Shown one piece after another: positions 35,336-43,886 of a DNA stretch of 64,000 bases. Position 1 is the first letter of the stretch, and each line of letters starts with the position of its first letter. This stretch comes from Roseiconus nitratireducens (lineage in GTDB: Bacteria > Planctomycetota > Planctomycetia > Pirellulales > Pirellulaceae): positions 248,001 to 312,000 of the forward strand of contig NZ_VWOX01000011.1 in NCBI RefSeq assembly GCF_008629675.1, written 5' to 3'. Position numbers and translations under genes: made by a program. Below the pieces are notes generated by a model. It did no database searches. It worked only from the letters and a program-made list of their open reading frames with translations, and was not told the origin of the DNA.

Positions 35336-37168
35336 ATGAAACATCGCAGCACCCGAGACGTTATCGAGGACCTCCGCGCGGGTGGTTACCTGATCGAAGT
35401 CACTGAGCCGGTGGACCCGCATTTGGAAATGGCGGAAATCCAGCGCCGCGTGTACGCCAGCGGAGGACCGGCGGTCCTCTTCACGAACGTCAGCGGCTGT
35501 CGCTTCCCGATGGCATGCAACCTGTTCGGTTCGATCGAACAAGCGCGTTACCTGTTCCGCCACACGCTGGAATCGGTGCGACGACTGATCGAAGTCAAGC
35601 TGGATGCGGCGGCCGCGCCGAAACGACCACTGCGATACGCGGGGGTGCCGCTGACGGCCCTGCGCATGCTGCCTCGCTTCGTTTCCCGCGGCGCGGTGGC
35701 CCGCCATCGCTGCGGCGTGGCGGATCTGCCGCAGCTGAAATGTTGGCCGGATGACGGAGGCGCCTTCGTGACGCTGCCCCAGGTGCTCAGCGAAGATCCC
35801 AACGACCGAACCAACTTGATGAAAGCCAACCTGGGCATGTACCGGGTCCAAATCTCCGGCAACGAATACACCGCCGACGAGGTCGGGCTGCACTACCAGA
35901 TCCATCGCGGCATCGGCGTTCATCACCGTGCGGCCCTCTCGGCGGGTCGGCCGTTGCGAGTCGCGGTCACGGTGGGAGGCTCACCCGCGATGACGCTGGC
36001 GGCGGTGATGCCATTGCCGGAAGGACTCTCCGAACTGACCTTCGCCGGTGCTCTGGGAGGACGCCGCGTCGGTTTGATTCGCGGCGATCACGCACCGGTG
36101 TACCGCGATGCGGACTTTGCCATCGTCGGCACCATCGATCCCGATCGCGTCAAACCCGAAGGCCCCTTCGGTGACCATCTGGGCTACTACAGTCTGCAGC
36201 ACCCCTTTCCGGTGATGAACGTGCAACACGTCTGGCACCGCGAGGGCGCGATCTGGCCGTTCACCGTCGTCGGCCGACCGCCGCAAGAGGACACGACGTT
36301 TGGCCAGCTGATCCACGAATTGACCGACCCGATCATCCCCTCGGTGATCCCCGGAGTGAAGGCGGTCCACGCGGTCGACGCCGCCGGCGTGCATCCGTTG
36401 TTGCTGGCCATCGGCAGTGAACGCTACATGCCGTACCTGAAGGAAACGGCGCCCCAGGAATTGTTGACGCAGGCCAACGCGATCCTCGGCAACGGACAAC
36501 TGTCGCTGGCTAAGTACCTGGTCATCGCTGATGACCCCACCGATCAACTGGACCTTCATGACATCGAAGAGTTTCTCAGGCATGTCCTCCAACGGATCGA
36601 TTGGAAACGGGACCTTCACTTTCAAACGCAAACGACGATTGACACCCTGGACTACAGCGGCAGCGGATTCAACAAAGGATCCAAAGTGGTGTGGGCGGCT
36701 GCCGGGCCGCCGCGACGCGAACTGCCGACCGAGCTGCCGACGGGCTTGCGACTCCCCGACGGATTCGACCGGCCCCGGATCGTTTTCCCCGGGGTGCTGG
36801 CCATCCAGACGCGTGGCTTTGATCCGACCGACGGACGGAACGACTGCGAACGATTCTGTGCCAGCTTTTCGGCGGACGATCCGATCAATGCCTTCCCGCT
36901 GGTCACGATTGTCGATGACAGCGATTTCAGCAGCCGTCAGTTGAATAACTGGCTGTGGACAACGTTCACCCGCAGCAATCCCGCGACGGACATCGCCGGG
37001 ATCGAGGCTGAAACGGTGGCCAAACACTGGGGCTGTCACGGAAGTCTGGTCATCGATGCCCGCTTGAAGCCCTGGCAGGCACCGCCGCTGGTCGAAGACG
37101 CGGAGGTCGCCAAACGGGTCGACGCGCGAGCGGCGCGGCGGCAGGGGCCGCTGTCCCGATACCTGTGA
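35336..37168 (+). CDS. ubiD: UbiD-family decarboxylase
   Basis: A prenylated-FMN-dependent (de)carboxylase of 610 residues. N-terminal DLRAGGYLIEVTEPVDPHLEMAEI and VLFTNVSGCRFPMACNLFGS, central region KANLGMYRVQISGNEYTADE and VTVGGSPAMTLAAVMPLPEG, and the active-site area GPFGDHLGYYSLQHPFPVMN are all present. The usual substrate in ubiquinone or menaquinone pathways is an aromatic acid, but UbiD is also used for other arenes. Its prFMN partner UbiX is not in the window. The 605-residue frame antisense to it is a shadow. Confidence 0.95.
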   Translation: MKHRSTRDVIEDLRAGGYLIEVTEPVDPHLEMAEIQRRVYASGGPAVLFTNVSGCRFPMACNLFGSIEQARYLFRHTLESVRRLIEVKLDAAAAPKRPLRYAGVPLTALRMLPRFVSRGAVARHRCGVADLPQLKCWPDDGGAFVTLPQVLSEDPNDRTNLMKANLGMYRVQISGNEYTADEVGLHYQIHRGIGVHHRAALSAGRPLRVAVTVGGSPAMTLAAVMPLPEGLSELTFAGALGGRRVGLIRGDHAPVYRDADFAIVGTIDPDRVKPEGPFGDHLGYYSLQHPFPVMNVQHVWHREGAIWPFTVVGRPPQEDTTFGQLIHELTDPIIPSVIPGVKAVHAVDAAGVHPLLLAIGSERYMPYLKETAPQELLTQANAILGNGQLSLAKYLVIADDPTDQLDLHDIEEFLRHVLQRIDWKRDLHFQTQTTIDTLDYSGSGFNKGSKVVWAAAGPPRRELPTELPTGLRLPDGFDRPRIVFPGVLAIQTRGFDPTDGRNDCERFCASFSADDPINAFPLVTIVDDSDFSSRQLNNWLWTTFTRSNPATDIAGIEAETVAKHWGCHGSLVIDARLKPWQAPPLVEDAEVAKRVDARAARRQGPLSRYL

Positions 37169-37243
37169 TGCAGCCTTCGCGTCGAATCCAACACCCTTCT
37201 GAATGCAACGACGCTTTCTCCTTCCGATGGATCCGTTGCCGCT

Positions 37244-38050
37244 ATGAATGAATTGCAAACCGCTTTTGATTGCGATGCCCCCGTGGCCCTGGTGACCGGA
37301 AGCGGCGCACCACGCGTCGGTCGTGCGATTGCTCTGGAACTTGCTCGACACGGCTGCCGAATCGCCCTGCATGCCCACACCAGCGTCGATGAAGCGAACG
37401 CCGTGGCCACCAGCATGACCGATCGGTATGGCACCGAATCGATCGTCACGCAGGGAGCGTTGGACTGTGACCAGACGCCGGAACGCTTGGTGGCCGAGAC
37501 GCGTGACGCCTTCGGACGACTGGACATCCTGGTCAACAGTGCGGCCATCTGGACTCCAACCCCGATCCAGCGAGTCACGCCGGACGAGCTCCGCGACTAT
37601 TTTCAAATCAACACCATCGCGACGTTCCTGTGCGCTCGCGCCGCGGCCAACGTCATGGCGGATCAGAAGCGCGGCGGGTCGATTGTGAATCTGGGTGACT
37701 GGGCGACCGTGCGACCCTACCTGGATCATGCGGCCTACTTCCCCAGCAAAGGAGCTGTCGATGTGTTGACGCGTTCGCTGGCGGTGGAATTCGCGCAACG
37801 GAATCCCACGATCCGCGTCAATTGCATCAAGCCGGGTCCGGTCTTATTGGATGGAGAAGCCTCGGACGAACGACGTCGCAAATTGTGCGCGAGCACGTTG
37901 AGCGGACAAATCGGGACCGCCGAGCACATCGCCCATGCGGTGCGGCTGTTGTGCGAAAACTCGTTTATCAACGGCGTCTGCCTGCCGGTCGACGGCGGGC
38001 GGTCCATCTTCGCACCCGACGGGCTGCAGGTGGGTGAGAACACCGGTTAA
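37244..38050 (+). CDS. Short-chain dehydrogenase/reductase
   Basis: A 268-residue NAD(P)-dependent oxidoreductase. The dinucleotide site is VTGSGAPRVGRAIALELARH, and the active-site Tyr165 and Lys169 lie in AYFPSKGAVD. NSAAIW and the IRVNCIKPGPV tail segment fit the classical SDR fold. The GAPRVGRAIA and LHAH pattern resembles pteridine reductase-like SDRs (FolM/PTR1), but this is only a hint. It ends at a TAA that touches the A-tract of a terminator for the convergent gene. Confidence 0.9.
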   Translation: MNELQTAFDCDAPVALVTGSGAPRVGRAIALELARHGCRIALHAHTSVDEANAVATSMTDRYGTESIVTQGALDCDQTPERLVAETRDAFGRLDILVNSAAIWTPTPIQRVTPDELRDYFQINTIATFLCARAAANVMADQKRGGSIVNLGDWATVRPYLDHAAYFPSKGAVDVLTRSLAVEFAQRNPTIRVNCIKPGPVLLDGEASDERRRKLCASTLSGQIGTAEHIAHAVRLLCENSFINGVCLPVDGGRSIFAPDGLQVGENTG

Positions 38051-38083
38051 AAAAAACACCCGCCCGGAGAGTGTCCGGGCGGG
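38051..38083 (-). terminator. Intrinsic terminator for the 38199-38600 gene
   Basis: A perfect 10-bp GC-rich stem (CCCGCCCGGA / TCCGGGCGGG) with loop GAGTG lies at 38059-38083. On the minus strand it is followed by a run of eight T (A-tract at 38049-38056 on the plus strand). This is a textbook Rho-independent terminator for the leftward small gene upstream; it abuts the SDR stop codon. Confidence 0.88.
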
Positions 38084-38198
38084 CGAGTCGCTGGCAAGAC
38101 TGTCTTGTCAGGCCGTCGCGGCGGAGACGTTCACCTCCGCCGGCAGTCGAAGAGAAACCGCATGGAGAGAAGGGCGACGGCAGGTACGTTTCAGTGGA

Positions 38199-38600
38199 TC
38201 ACATTCCCAGGAAGGTTCGCTTTAGCCAAGCATTCTTCTTGCGTTCCATATCCATCAACTTGTCGAAGAACGACTGTTTCTGTGGGGCACGATAGTATCG
38301 GACCGGTTGACGATGCACGTGCTGATGAACGTGCTGTTCCGCTTGGCCGTCGGCATGAACCACCGTGGAATCGGTGATCGGAGCTTCAATGACCGGCTGC
38401 GGTTGACCTGGGTTGATCGCCGGTGCGGAGACGGTCGTTTGCGGGACCGGACCCGGCGGAAGTGGAGCAACGTCCGATGTCTGAGCGGCATCCGCTGGCG
38501 GGCTCAGAATCGATTCGCCAGCGTCGAACGGGCTCGCGACCGCCCACTGTCCCAATCCAGACATCACCACAGCCACGACAGCAAAAACAATATTTCTCAT
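38199..38600 (-). CDS. Small exported His/Pro-rich protein
   Basis: A 133-residue protein with a signal peptide (MRNIVFAVVAVVMSGLGQWAVA). The mature region is Pro/Ala-rich and low-complexity (SILSPPADAAQTSDVAPLPP), then a His-rich cluster (EQHVHQHVHRQPVRYYR) that could bind metal, then a basic helical end (FFDKLMDMERKKNAWLKRTF). It is followed by an intrinsic terminator. I recognise no family. Confidence 0.7.
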   Translation of the reverse strand: MRNIVFAVVAVVMSGLGQWAVASPFDAGESILSPPADAAQTSDVAPLPPGPVPQTTVSAPAINPGQPQPVIEAPITDSTVVHADGQAEQHVHQHVHRQPVRYYRAPQKQSFFDKLMDMERKKNAWLKRTFLGM

Positions 38601-38974
38601 GGAGATCCAACTCCTGTGTAAGAGGTTTCGAAGACATCGAAACATTCCCGGCAGTTAAGCCGACGCAATCGCAAATCGCAGGATTGGAATTGCTATGTTG
38701 CAAAACGCTCGGGCCAGATTCGGGCTGTGGCGAATCAGGCATCACGACCACTTGTGTCGGCAATACCGCCTCGGGTCCACTTTGACGAATCGGAAAAGGA
38801 TCCGGGCTCAAGAGTGTCTCGGCCCGCTGCCGAGAGCAGGCTCCGTCCCGGCGAGGATTCAACAGGCCGCGTCGCTACCGTCGCCAGACGATGGCAGGCT
38901 GCAGACTCGGTGTCGCTACCGTCGCCAGACGGTGGCAGGCAGCCAAATTCACGCGCTGCCGAGCGTGATGGCGC
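38601..38974. other. Intergenic stretch with short repeats
   Basis: About 370 bases without a convincing gene. Within it, GTCGCTACCGTCGCCAGAC occurs twice (about 38871 and 38912, 41 bases apart), each followed by a variant of GGTGGCAGGC. A palindrome-like TTCACGCGCTGCCGAGCGTG at about 38947 resembles the unit repeated at 57562 and 43522. Confidence 0.5.
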
Positions 38975-39427
38975 CTAACGCGTCAAACGACTCAGCAACC
39001 GGTCGAACGTTGCCGCGAACAGTTTCTTGTCCTTCGGTCCGTAGGGCGCCGCTCCCCCCGTCGGTGTTCCAGTTCCCCGCAGTTCGTCCAAGAAGTTGCG
39101 CATCGACAGACGCGAGGCGATGTTGCCTTGGTGATATTCCTCACCGCGGGGATCCACCACCGACACGCCCTTCTCCACCAACAACGAAGCCAACGGAATA
39201 TCGGCGGTGATGACCAAGTCCCCCGGCTGGCTCTGCGCCACGATGTACCGGTCGGCCTGGTCGGCCCCCGATCGAACCGTCACCGCTCGCACAGTCGTTG
39301 CCGCTGCCGGCTTGGATTGCGGCGTGTTCGCCACCAGAATGGTTTCCAAGCTCAACCGCGCCGCGGCTCGGAACACCACCTCCTTGACGGGAGTCGGGGC
39401 CGCATCGGCGTCGATCCAAATCTTCAT
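38975..39427 (-). CDS. DUF188 (YaiI/YqxD family) protein
   Basis: A 150-residue PIN-like protein starting MKIWIDADAAPTPVKEVVFR. The family marks IDADAAP, VITADIPLASLLVEKGV, VDPRGEEYHQGNI and the conserved RLSMRNFLDELR are clear. A nuclease-related role is suggested by the fold, but the activity is not established for YaiI. The start at 39427 is set by MKIWIDAD, the universal start of the family. Confidence 0.93.
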   Translation of the reverse strand: MKIWIDADAAPTPVKEVVFRAAARLSLETILVANTPQSKPAAATTVRAVTVRSGADQADRYIVAQSQPGDLVITADIPLASLLVEKGVSVVDPRGEEYHQGNIASRLSMRNFLDELRGTGTPTGGAAPYGPKDKKLFAATFDRLLSRLTR

Positions 39428-39485
39428 TGCGGTCCCTGCAGGAGTGTTGGCGCCGGGCACTTCAAGTTTCGCACCCGATCGGAAG

Positions 39486-39869
39486 ATGACCGAGTTTCCC
39501 ATCCGCGAGTTTCACATCCATCTGTACGGCCCCGCCACATCGGACCGCCGTGACAGACGCACCCCTCCGATCCCCACCTCCTTCGAATCGGCGATGGAAC
39601 GTTTGCAGACCGACCTGTCGCGGGTCCTGCTGGAACCGGACGGATCGCTGGCCTGGGCCGGCCAGGACTTTCGGCTGGTGGGCATGCTGTACGACGCGGC
39701 GTCGCAAATCCAATATGTCGAATTGCGAGGCACCTGTCGCCGGCACCAGCTGAGGCGCCTGGTGGAAACGGTCGCAGGCTTCCGGGAAATCGATGATTTT
39801 GCGGTGATGGAACTGCCACAGCGGCAGTGGAAAGATTTTCAATCCTTTGCAAATCAGCTCCCCGAATGA
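39486..39869 (+). CDS. Conserved protein of unknown function
   Basis: A 127-residue soluble protein from ATG 39486, divergent from the DUF188 gene. The sequence (FHIHLYGPATSDRRDRR..., LAWAGQDFRLVGMLYDAASQIQYVELRG) has alternating hydrophobic residues and good coding character. No signal peptide, membrane segment or catalytic motif. I do not recognise a family. Confidence 0.6.
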   Translation: MTEFPIREFHIHLYGPATSDRRDRRTPPIPTSFESAMERLQTDLSRVLLEPDGSLAWAGQDFRLVGMLYDAASQIQYVELRGTCRRHQLRRLVETVAGFREIDDFAVMELPQRQWKDFQSFANQLPE

Positions 39870-40139
39870 TCAAAAAACAGTCACCGGCGTCCGGACGTCC
39901 GCTGGCCCCTACGATCAAATTGCTCGGAAAAAGCCGAATCCTGGCCGATTTTCGCGAACTCCGGCAAAAATCCGACGCTCCTAAATGGCAATTGGCACAG
40001 CGGGTGCTCTAACGGCATCTCGTCAGGTCGTCACGGTCTGACGACCTGGGAAGCCGAGGCGGATTGAAACAATTTTGCCGGCTCCACGCTTCTCTCACTA
40101 CCTGTTGACCATTGGATCGTTTTTCGCGAGGGATTGAAC

Positions 40140-40358
40140 ATGACTACCGCATGCTGCAACGCTGAAGCTTCGAATTTGAACTTTGTCGCTCAAGATGAAA
40201 AACTGGTCGAAGCCGTCCAGCTGACCGATGCGGAAATCATGCGTCGGGTGCGAGACATCAAGTCGACCTGGAGCGTCGCTGAGCGGGCAGCCCGTCGTCG
40301 TGAAGCCGACCGTCGGTTCGAGAACCTGATGGAAACGCTTTTCGCCGAAGCAGCGTAA
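40140..40358 (+). CDS. Small protein of unknown function
   Basis: A 72-residue charged protein. A purine-rich site GCGAGGG lies about eight bases before the ATG at 40140. The N-terminus is TTACCNAEASNL, with two adjacent Cys, then an amphipathic helical part (LTDAEIMRRVRDIKSTWS, RRREADRRFENLMETLF). No signal peptide or membrane segment. Nothing in the neighbours (a hypothetical gene, ruvX) fixes a function. Confidence 0.6.
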   Translation: MTTACCNAEASNLNFVAQDEKLVEAVQLTDAEIMRRVRDIKSTWSVAERAARRREADRRFENLMETLFAEAA

Positions 40359-40384
40359 ACGGACGGTACCCCAATCACGGGCCT

Positions 40385-40915
40385 TCACTCCAGCGATTCT
40401 CCGCCGTGAGGCTCGTGATCGATCGACTGCCCGGCGATATCGTCCCGATATCGACAGGCTTCCAGGAACGACTCCAGCAGCACCAGTGCCGCGACCGCAT
40501 CAAACTGTTTGCGTCGTTTGCCACGTCCGCCGCTGCCAGCCATTCGCTGCTTCGCCGCGGACGTGCTGAACCGTTCGTCGAATAGCCGAACCGGCAACTC
40601 CGTTTGATCGGCCAGCCAGCGGGCAAACTCGCGGCACTCCTTGCTCTTCTGGCTCTCTCCACCGTCACAGTGGATCGGCAACCCGACCACGAAGCCGGCA
40701 ATTCGCTCTTGGGTGGCCAGAGTGCGAAAGTAGGCCGCATCACGCTGATCATCCACGACTCGATAGACGTCGACCGGACTGGCCAGGATGCGATCCGGAT
40801 CGCAGACGGCAATCCCAATCCGCACCGTCCCGTAATCCACCGCCGCCAGTCGTCCGCTGCGTGGGAACGGGATGCCGGAAGAATCGTGGGAAGAAGACGC
40901 AGAGTCGCTGCTCAT
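40385..40915 (-). CDS. ruvX: Putative pre-16S rRNA nuclease / Holliday junction resolvase (YqgF/RuvX)
   Basis: A 176-residue RNase H-fold protein. Catalytic-core strand AAVDYGTVRIGIAVCD (with its Asp), IAGFVVGLPIHCDG, VRLFDERFST and the C-terminal DAVAALVLLESFL are the YqgF marks. In E. coli the protein processes 16S rRNA 5' ends and may act on DNA junctions. The ATG at 40915 is preferred over an upstream TTG. A Ser/Asp-rich N-terminal leader precedes the domain. Confidence 0.93.
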   Translation of the reverse strand: MSSDSASSSHDSSGIPFPRSGRLAAVDYGTVRIGIAVCDPDRILASPVDVYRVVDDQRDAAYFRTLATQERIAGFVVGLPIHCDGGESQKSKECREFARWLADQTELPVRLFDERFSTSAAKQRMAGSGGRGKRRKQFDAVAALVLLESFLEACRYRDDIAGQSIDHEPHGGESLE

Positions 40916-41028
40916 CAAACTCGCTCAACTGGCTCGAGAAACAGGCAGCCTGATGCGGTGGCTGCCTTGAGCCGGCGACTGTCAATGGCTGCCTTGCCCG
41001 CCTGGACGACGGAGTTCCGTCGTGCCAA

Positions 41029-41553
41029 CTACGACTGCCGGCTGGCCAAATAATCTTTGACGGCGTCAATCGGCAGCGGGATTCCCCGAATCGTTCCATC
41101 GACGACCAATTTCTGGCCCACGACCCCTTGGAAATCGGCCACGATCATCCGGCCACGTCGCGCCTTGCTCAAGCGAATCATCAGAATCAATCGGTCCCCG
41201 GGGAGAACGACGTCGCGGAAGCGAGCCGCGTCGACTCCGCCGAACCCCACCATTTCGGCACCCAGCAAGTCGTGCCGCTGAGCGAAAAAGCTTGACAGCT
41301 GCGCAACCGCCTCCAGTTGGATGACGCCGGGCATGACGGGCATCCCTGGCATGTGGCCCCGGCACCAGAACTCTTCGTGCGAGACATCCTTGTAGCCGGC
41401 GCAGGTCAGCGACTCCGTGTCCTCGTACAGGACGCCGGTCAACTGTTCCATTTCGAACCGCTGCGGATTGAGCGCCCGAATCTCCTCCAGATCGGCGATC
41501 GGTTCGTCGACGTTCAGCAAGGACAGATCGACGATGAAGTCAGTTTTTGGCAC
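41029..41553 (-). CDS. fabZ: 3-hydroxyacyl-ACP dehydratase FabZ-like
   Basis: Dehydrates beta-hydroxyacyl-ACP in fatty acid synthesis. The 174-residue hot-dog protein has catalytic His67 and Glu81 in CRGHMPGMPVMPGVIQLEAVAQ (split here as CRGHMPGMPVM and PGVIQLEAVAQ). An extra 50-residue N-terminal segment is slightly longer than classical FabZ. The start is GTG at 41553, 36 bases after the stop of a 32-residue basic gene on the same strand, probably one transcript. Confidence 0.92.
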   Translation of the reverse strand: MPKTDFIVDLSLLNVDEPIADLEEIRALNPQRFEMEQLTGVLYEDTESLTCAGYKDVSHEEFWCRGHMPGMPVMPGVIQLEAVAQLSSFFAQRHDLLGAEMVGFGGVDAARFRDVVLPGDRLILMIRLSKARRGRMIVADFQGVVGQKLVVDGTIRGIPLPIDAVKDYLASRQS

Positions 41554-41589
41554 GGCGCACGTCCCGGAATAATCGCGTTGGCGTCGGAA

Positions 41590-41688
41590 TCAGGTTTTGA
41601 TCTTCTTTCGTTTCGCCTTGCGTGCTTTCGCGCTCGCCGGACGGCGACCGTGGTTGGCCTTTTTCAATTTGTGATGTGGCTTTGCCAT
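41590..41688 (-). CDS. 32-residue very basic protein with strong ribosome binding site
   Basis: A gene too short for usual gene calling. It starts MAKPHHKLKKANHG, ends KARKAKRKKIKT, and is about half Lys, Arg and His. The sequence AAGGA lies eight bases before the ATG, one of the clearest Shine-Dalgarno sites in the window. It is followed 36 bases later by fabZ on the same strand. The composition resembles small ribosomal or nucleic-acid-binding proteins, but I cannot place it in a known ribosomal family. Tight spacing and codon periodicity make it real. Confidence 0.78.
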   Translation of the reverse strand: MAKPHHKLKKANHGRRPASAKARKAKRKKIKT

Positions 41689-42147
41689 CAATAAGTTCCT
41701 TGAATGACGTCATGCGTCCGCCGGTCGACGAGCCAGGCTCGGACCTGACGGCAGCTTAAGTGGTGTAGAGAAGCCCAGAAAAATAGCAGAAACCGACCCG
41801 CCGCGGTAGGCTCAACGGCCGCCAACACGGTTTTCGGGCCCTTGGGAGCGGATTCCCAGCACCGGGTCTTTCGAAACACCCCCTGGCTGGACAGCGCGAC
41901 TCTGGGTGAGCCGCGTGGCGCTTGCCGCGGGTCTTCTCGCCTCGACCGGCGGCTCGTGCCTCGCCCGTCATTGCACTGCAAATCACGGTGTTTTTGGATC
42001 GAAAGTGGCGCTGTCCAGCCAGGCAGTTGCCGGTTCAAACCGGCGTCTTCGTCTCGCCCACGAACGACGGCAGGGAGCCAGGCCGACGGTCCGTCAGCCT
42101 GGCTCGGAACCCGGTCGGGCTGGAGGCTTACCGATATCGGGGACGGC
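41689..42147. other. Intergenic region with inverted repeats, no gene
   Basis: About 460 bases. A perfect 16-bp inverted repeat (CCTGGCTGGACAGCGC at 41882-41897 and its complement at 42008-42023) is separated by 110 bases. Between its arms, GGCTCGTGCCTCGCC (41951-41965) also occurs in the two MITE-like elements. A stem-loop (GAGCCAGGC / GCCTGGCTC, 42075-42105) sits downstream of the metalloprotease stop on the minus strand and could end its transcript. It also holds the promoter/leader of the 32-residue gene. Confidence 0.55.
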
Positions 42148-43341
42148 TTAGCGATAGGTGGGAACGGTGCCCGACGCGGAAGCCATTCCCAGCCCGCCCT
42201 GGCCAAGTGGCTGTTCGGCGGGCGGCTGGGCGGCCGAATACGGGCCACTTTCCAGCACCGATGGCGGAGCGAACGGACGACGGGCGGGCGCCGATGTGGC
42301 GGCGGTCGCGTCATCGGTCGCACCCGACGAAGGCGATCGGGGTCCCGGCGCGTTGGAATGTTCGGGACCCATCGCGGCGAGTTGCCCCTTGGCGGTTTGT
42401 TCTCGTCGCCGTTGGTACCAGCTGCCCGCGGAGGCCAAATCGTTGGGCGAAGGACTGCCGGCTGAGCGGGTGGATGGCTCCGGCGCTGCTAGCGACTTCG
42501 TGCCCGCCGGTTGAGGTGACGATGCCGATGAGCGGTTGGAGGCCAACGACAGGTTGGCCTTGGACCGTGCCGAGACAAATGTTTCCACCGGGCCACTGCC
42601 CGCGGAGACCCACGCCAGCCAGCGCTCCTGCAGCTTGGCCAGCGATTCGTAGCCGTAATGCTTGCGCACGTTGTCCGTCCACGAGGGGTGCTGCATGTAG
42701 TCGGTCAAAAAGTTGATGAACTGACGCGGCCCCGACTGTTCGATCAAGAATCGGCACACGGAGTAGCCTTGGGCGTACATCGGCAGCATGTCACTGGGAT
42801 ACTCCGTCAGCAGGAACAATTGATTCATCGCGATGCCGCGACGGGTGCGAAGAAACTCTCGCAATTTGGCTTCATGCTTTTGCTTCTCGGCGTCATGCTC
42901 GACCGTGGTGCAAATACCCTCATCGGCCCAACGGGGCAAGGGACGACCAAAATGCGTTGCCAGCACGGTGTGAGTCACCTCATGCGGCAACACGCTATCG
43001 AGGATCCGTTCGGGAGTGCCGATCACTTCCATTTGAAAGTTGCTGACCGGCGAGCGGTTGTAAGTCGTGACACCCTGGGCAGCCAAATGGGGCCCGGCTT
43101 TGACTTCGATCGGGCAGGGAGTTCCCCACGGTGGCAGACGTTTGCCCAGCCAATAGAGCGCCAATTCGTCGCGAAACTTTTCGGCCTCGCGGGCAACCGA
43201 TTGAGCAAGCTCTGGCGTGGCGGCATGAACCAGAAAGTTCTGCGACCTGGCGTTGGCCGCGTGCGTCCGCGAATGGGCGACCGACCAGGTGATCGCCAGA
43301 AAGACCAGCGACAACAGAAAACGACGGCGAGCGGCTTCCAT
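42148..43341 (-). CDS. Secreted gluzincin-type metalloprotease-like protein
   Basis: A 397-residue protein with a signal peptide (RRRFLLSLVFLAITWSVAHS). The zinc site is VLPHEVTHTVLATHFG (HExxH, His120, Glu121, His124), and a downstream RWADEGICTTVEHD (Glu141) supplies the third ligand, as in gluzincins and the peptidase MA group. This planctomycete form is often described as DUF1570-like. From about residue 260 it becomes a low-complexity Ser/Pro/Ala-rich tail. Substrate unknown. Confidence 0.85.
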   Translation of the reverse strand: MEAARRRFLLSLVFLAITWSVAHSRTHAANARSQNFLVHAATPELAQSVAREAEKFRDELALYWLGKRLPPWGTPCPIEVKAGPHLAAQGVTTYNRSPVSNFQMEVIGTPERILDSVLPHEVTHTVLATHFGRPLPRWADEGICTTVEHDAEKQKHEAKLREFLRTRRGIAMNQLFLLTEYPSDMLPMYAQGYSVCRFLIEQSGPRQFINFLTDYMQHPSWTDNVRKHYGYESLAKLQERWLAWVSAGSGPVETFVSARSKANLSLASNRSSASSPQPAGTKSLAAPEPSTRSAGSPSPNDLASAGSWYQRRREQTAKGQLAAMGPEHSNAPGPRSPSSGATDDATAATSAPARRPFAPPSVLESGPYSAAQPPAEQPLGQGGLGMASASGTVPTYR

Positions 43342-43693
43342 GCCTCGACACTCCCTTTTCGAATCGACTCGCGTCAGACGCGAAGGACCACATCCGCTGC
43401 GGCCTGTCCTCTGACAAGAATCCGGAGTTTAGGAATCCTTGCCAAATCTTGATAGAGAAGTTTTAGGCGCTGTCTTGCCGCTCTCATCACCCCGTGGCGG
43501 CTTCACCAGCCGGTGAAAATTCACGCTCTGGCGAGCGTGGCGACGAATCAAGACAAGATCCTGGCGATTCAACTGCCCTGCATTGGTGGGTCGATTCCGC
43601 AGAGTTCCATCGAGCGATCAATGTCAGGCGTTCTCTGGTTCCGCAAGGAGGTCGTGCAGCTTTCCGAGTGCGGAAAAACGTGCTTTTCTGAGC
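43342..43693. other. Intergenic stretch left of the MITE-like element
   Basis: No convincing gene. It contains TTCACGCTCTGGCGAGCGTGG at about 43522, nearly identical to one unit of the 37-bp array at 57562, so a solitary member of the same palindrome family. Then GGAGGTCGTGCAGCTTTCC (about 43651), which occurs again beside the second MITE-like element at about 51875. Confidence 0.55.
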
Positions 43694-43839
43694 TTCACCC
43701 TCCCTCCGGGAGGGTCAAAGGCGAGGCACGAGCCTTTGGGGAGGGTGCGTTGAAGAGACAGCTTAAATCAATGGCGCCGGACGGCCCCTCCCCGCGTCGT
43801 CGCAAGCTCCTCCGCGACCCTCCCGGAGGGAGGGTGAAG
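43694..43839 (+). repeat. MITE-like palindromic element, copy 1 (146 bp)
   Basis: The ends are a perfect 23-bp terminal inverted repeat (TTCACCCTCCCTCCGGGAGG... and its complement), each containing the inner palindrome CCCTCCGGGAGGG. The left 54 bases (through GGCGAGGCACGAGCCTTTGGGGAGGGTG) and the right arm are almost identical to the element at 51894-52040, in reversed orientation; the central 40 bases differ. No open frame inside, so non-autonomous. It lies between the metalloprotease and NRDE genes. Confidence 0.85.
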
Positions 43840-43886
43840 TGGCCAAAGACGTCGTCGATGGTCACAAATCCAGAATGGAAGAACCA

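Noticed and set aside
35981..37798. 605-residue minus-strand frame
   Set aside because: It is antisense to the ubiD and SDR genes; composition is His/Arg/Asp-biased and lacks any domain.
40104..40130. TTGACC as a -35 box before the 72-residue gene
   Set aside because: No -10-like sequence at the right spacing, so I do not call a promoter.
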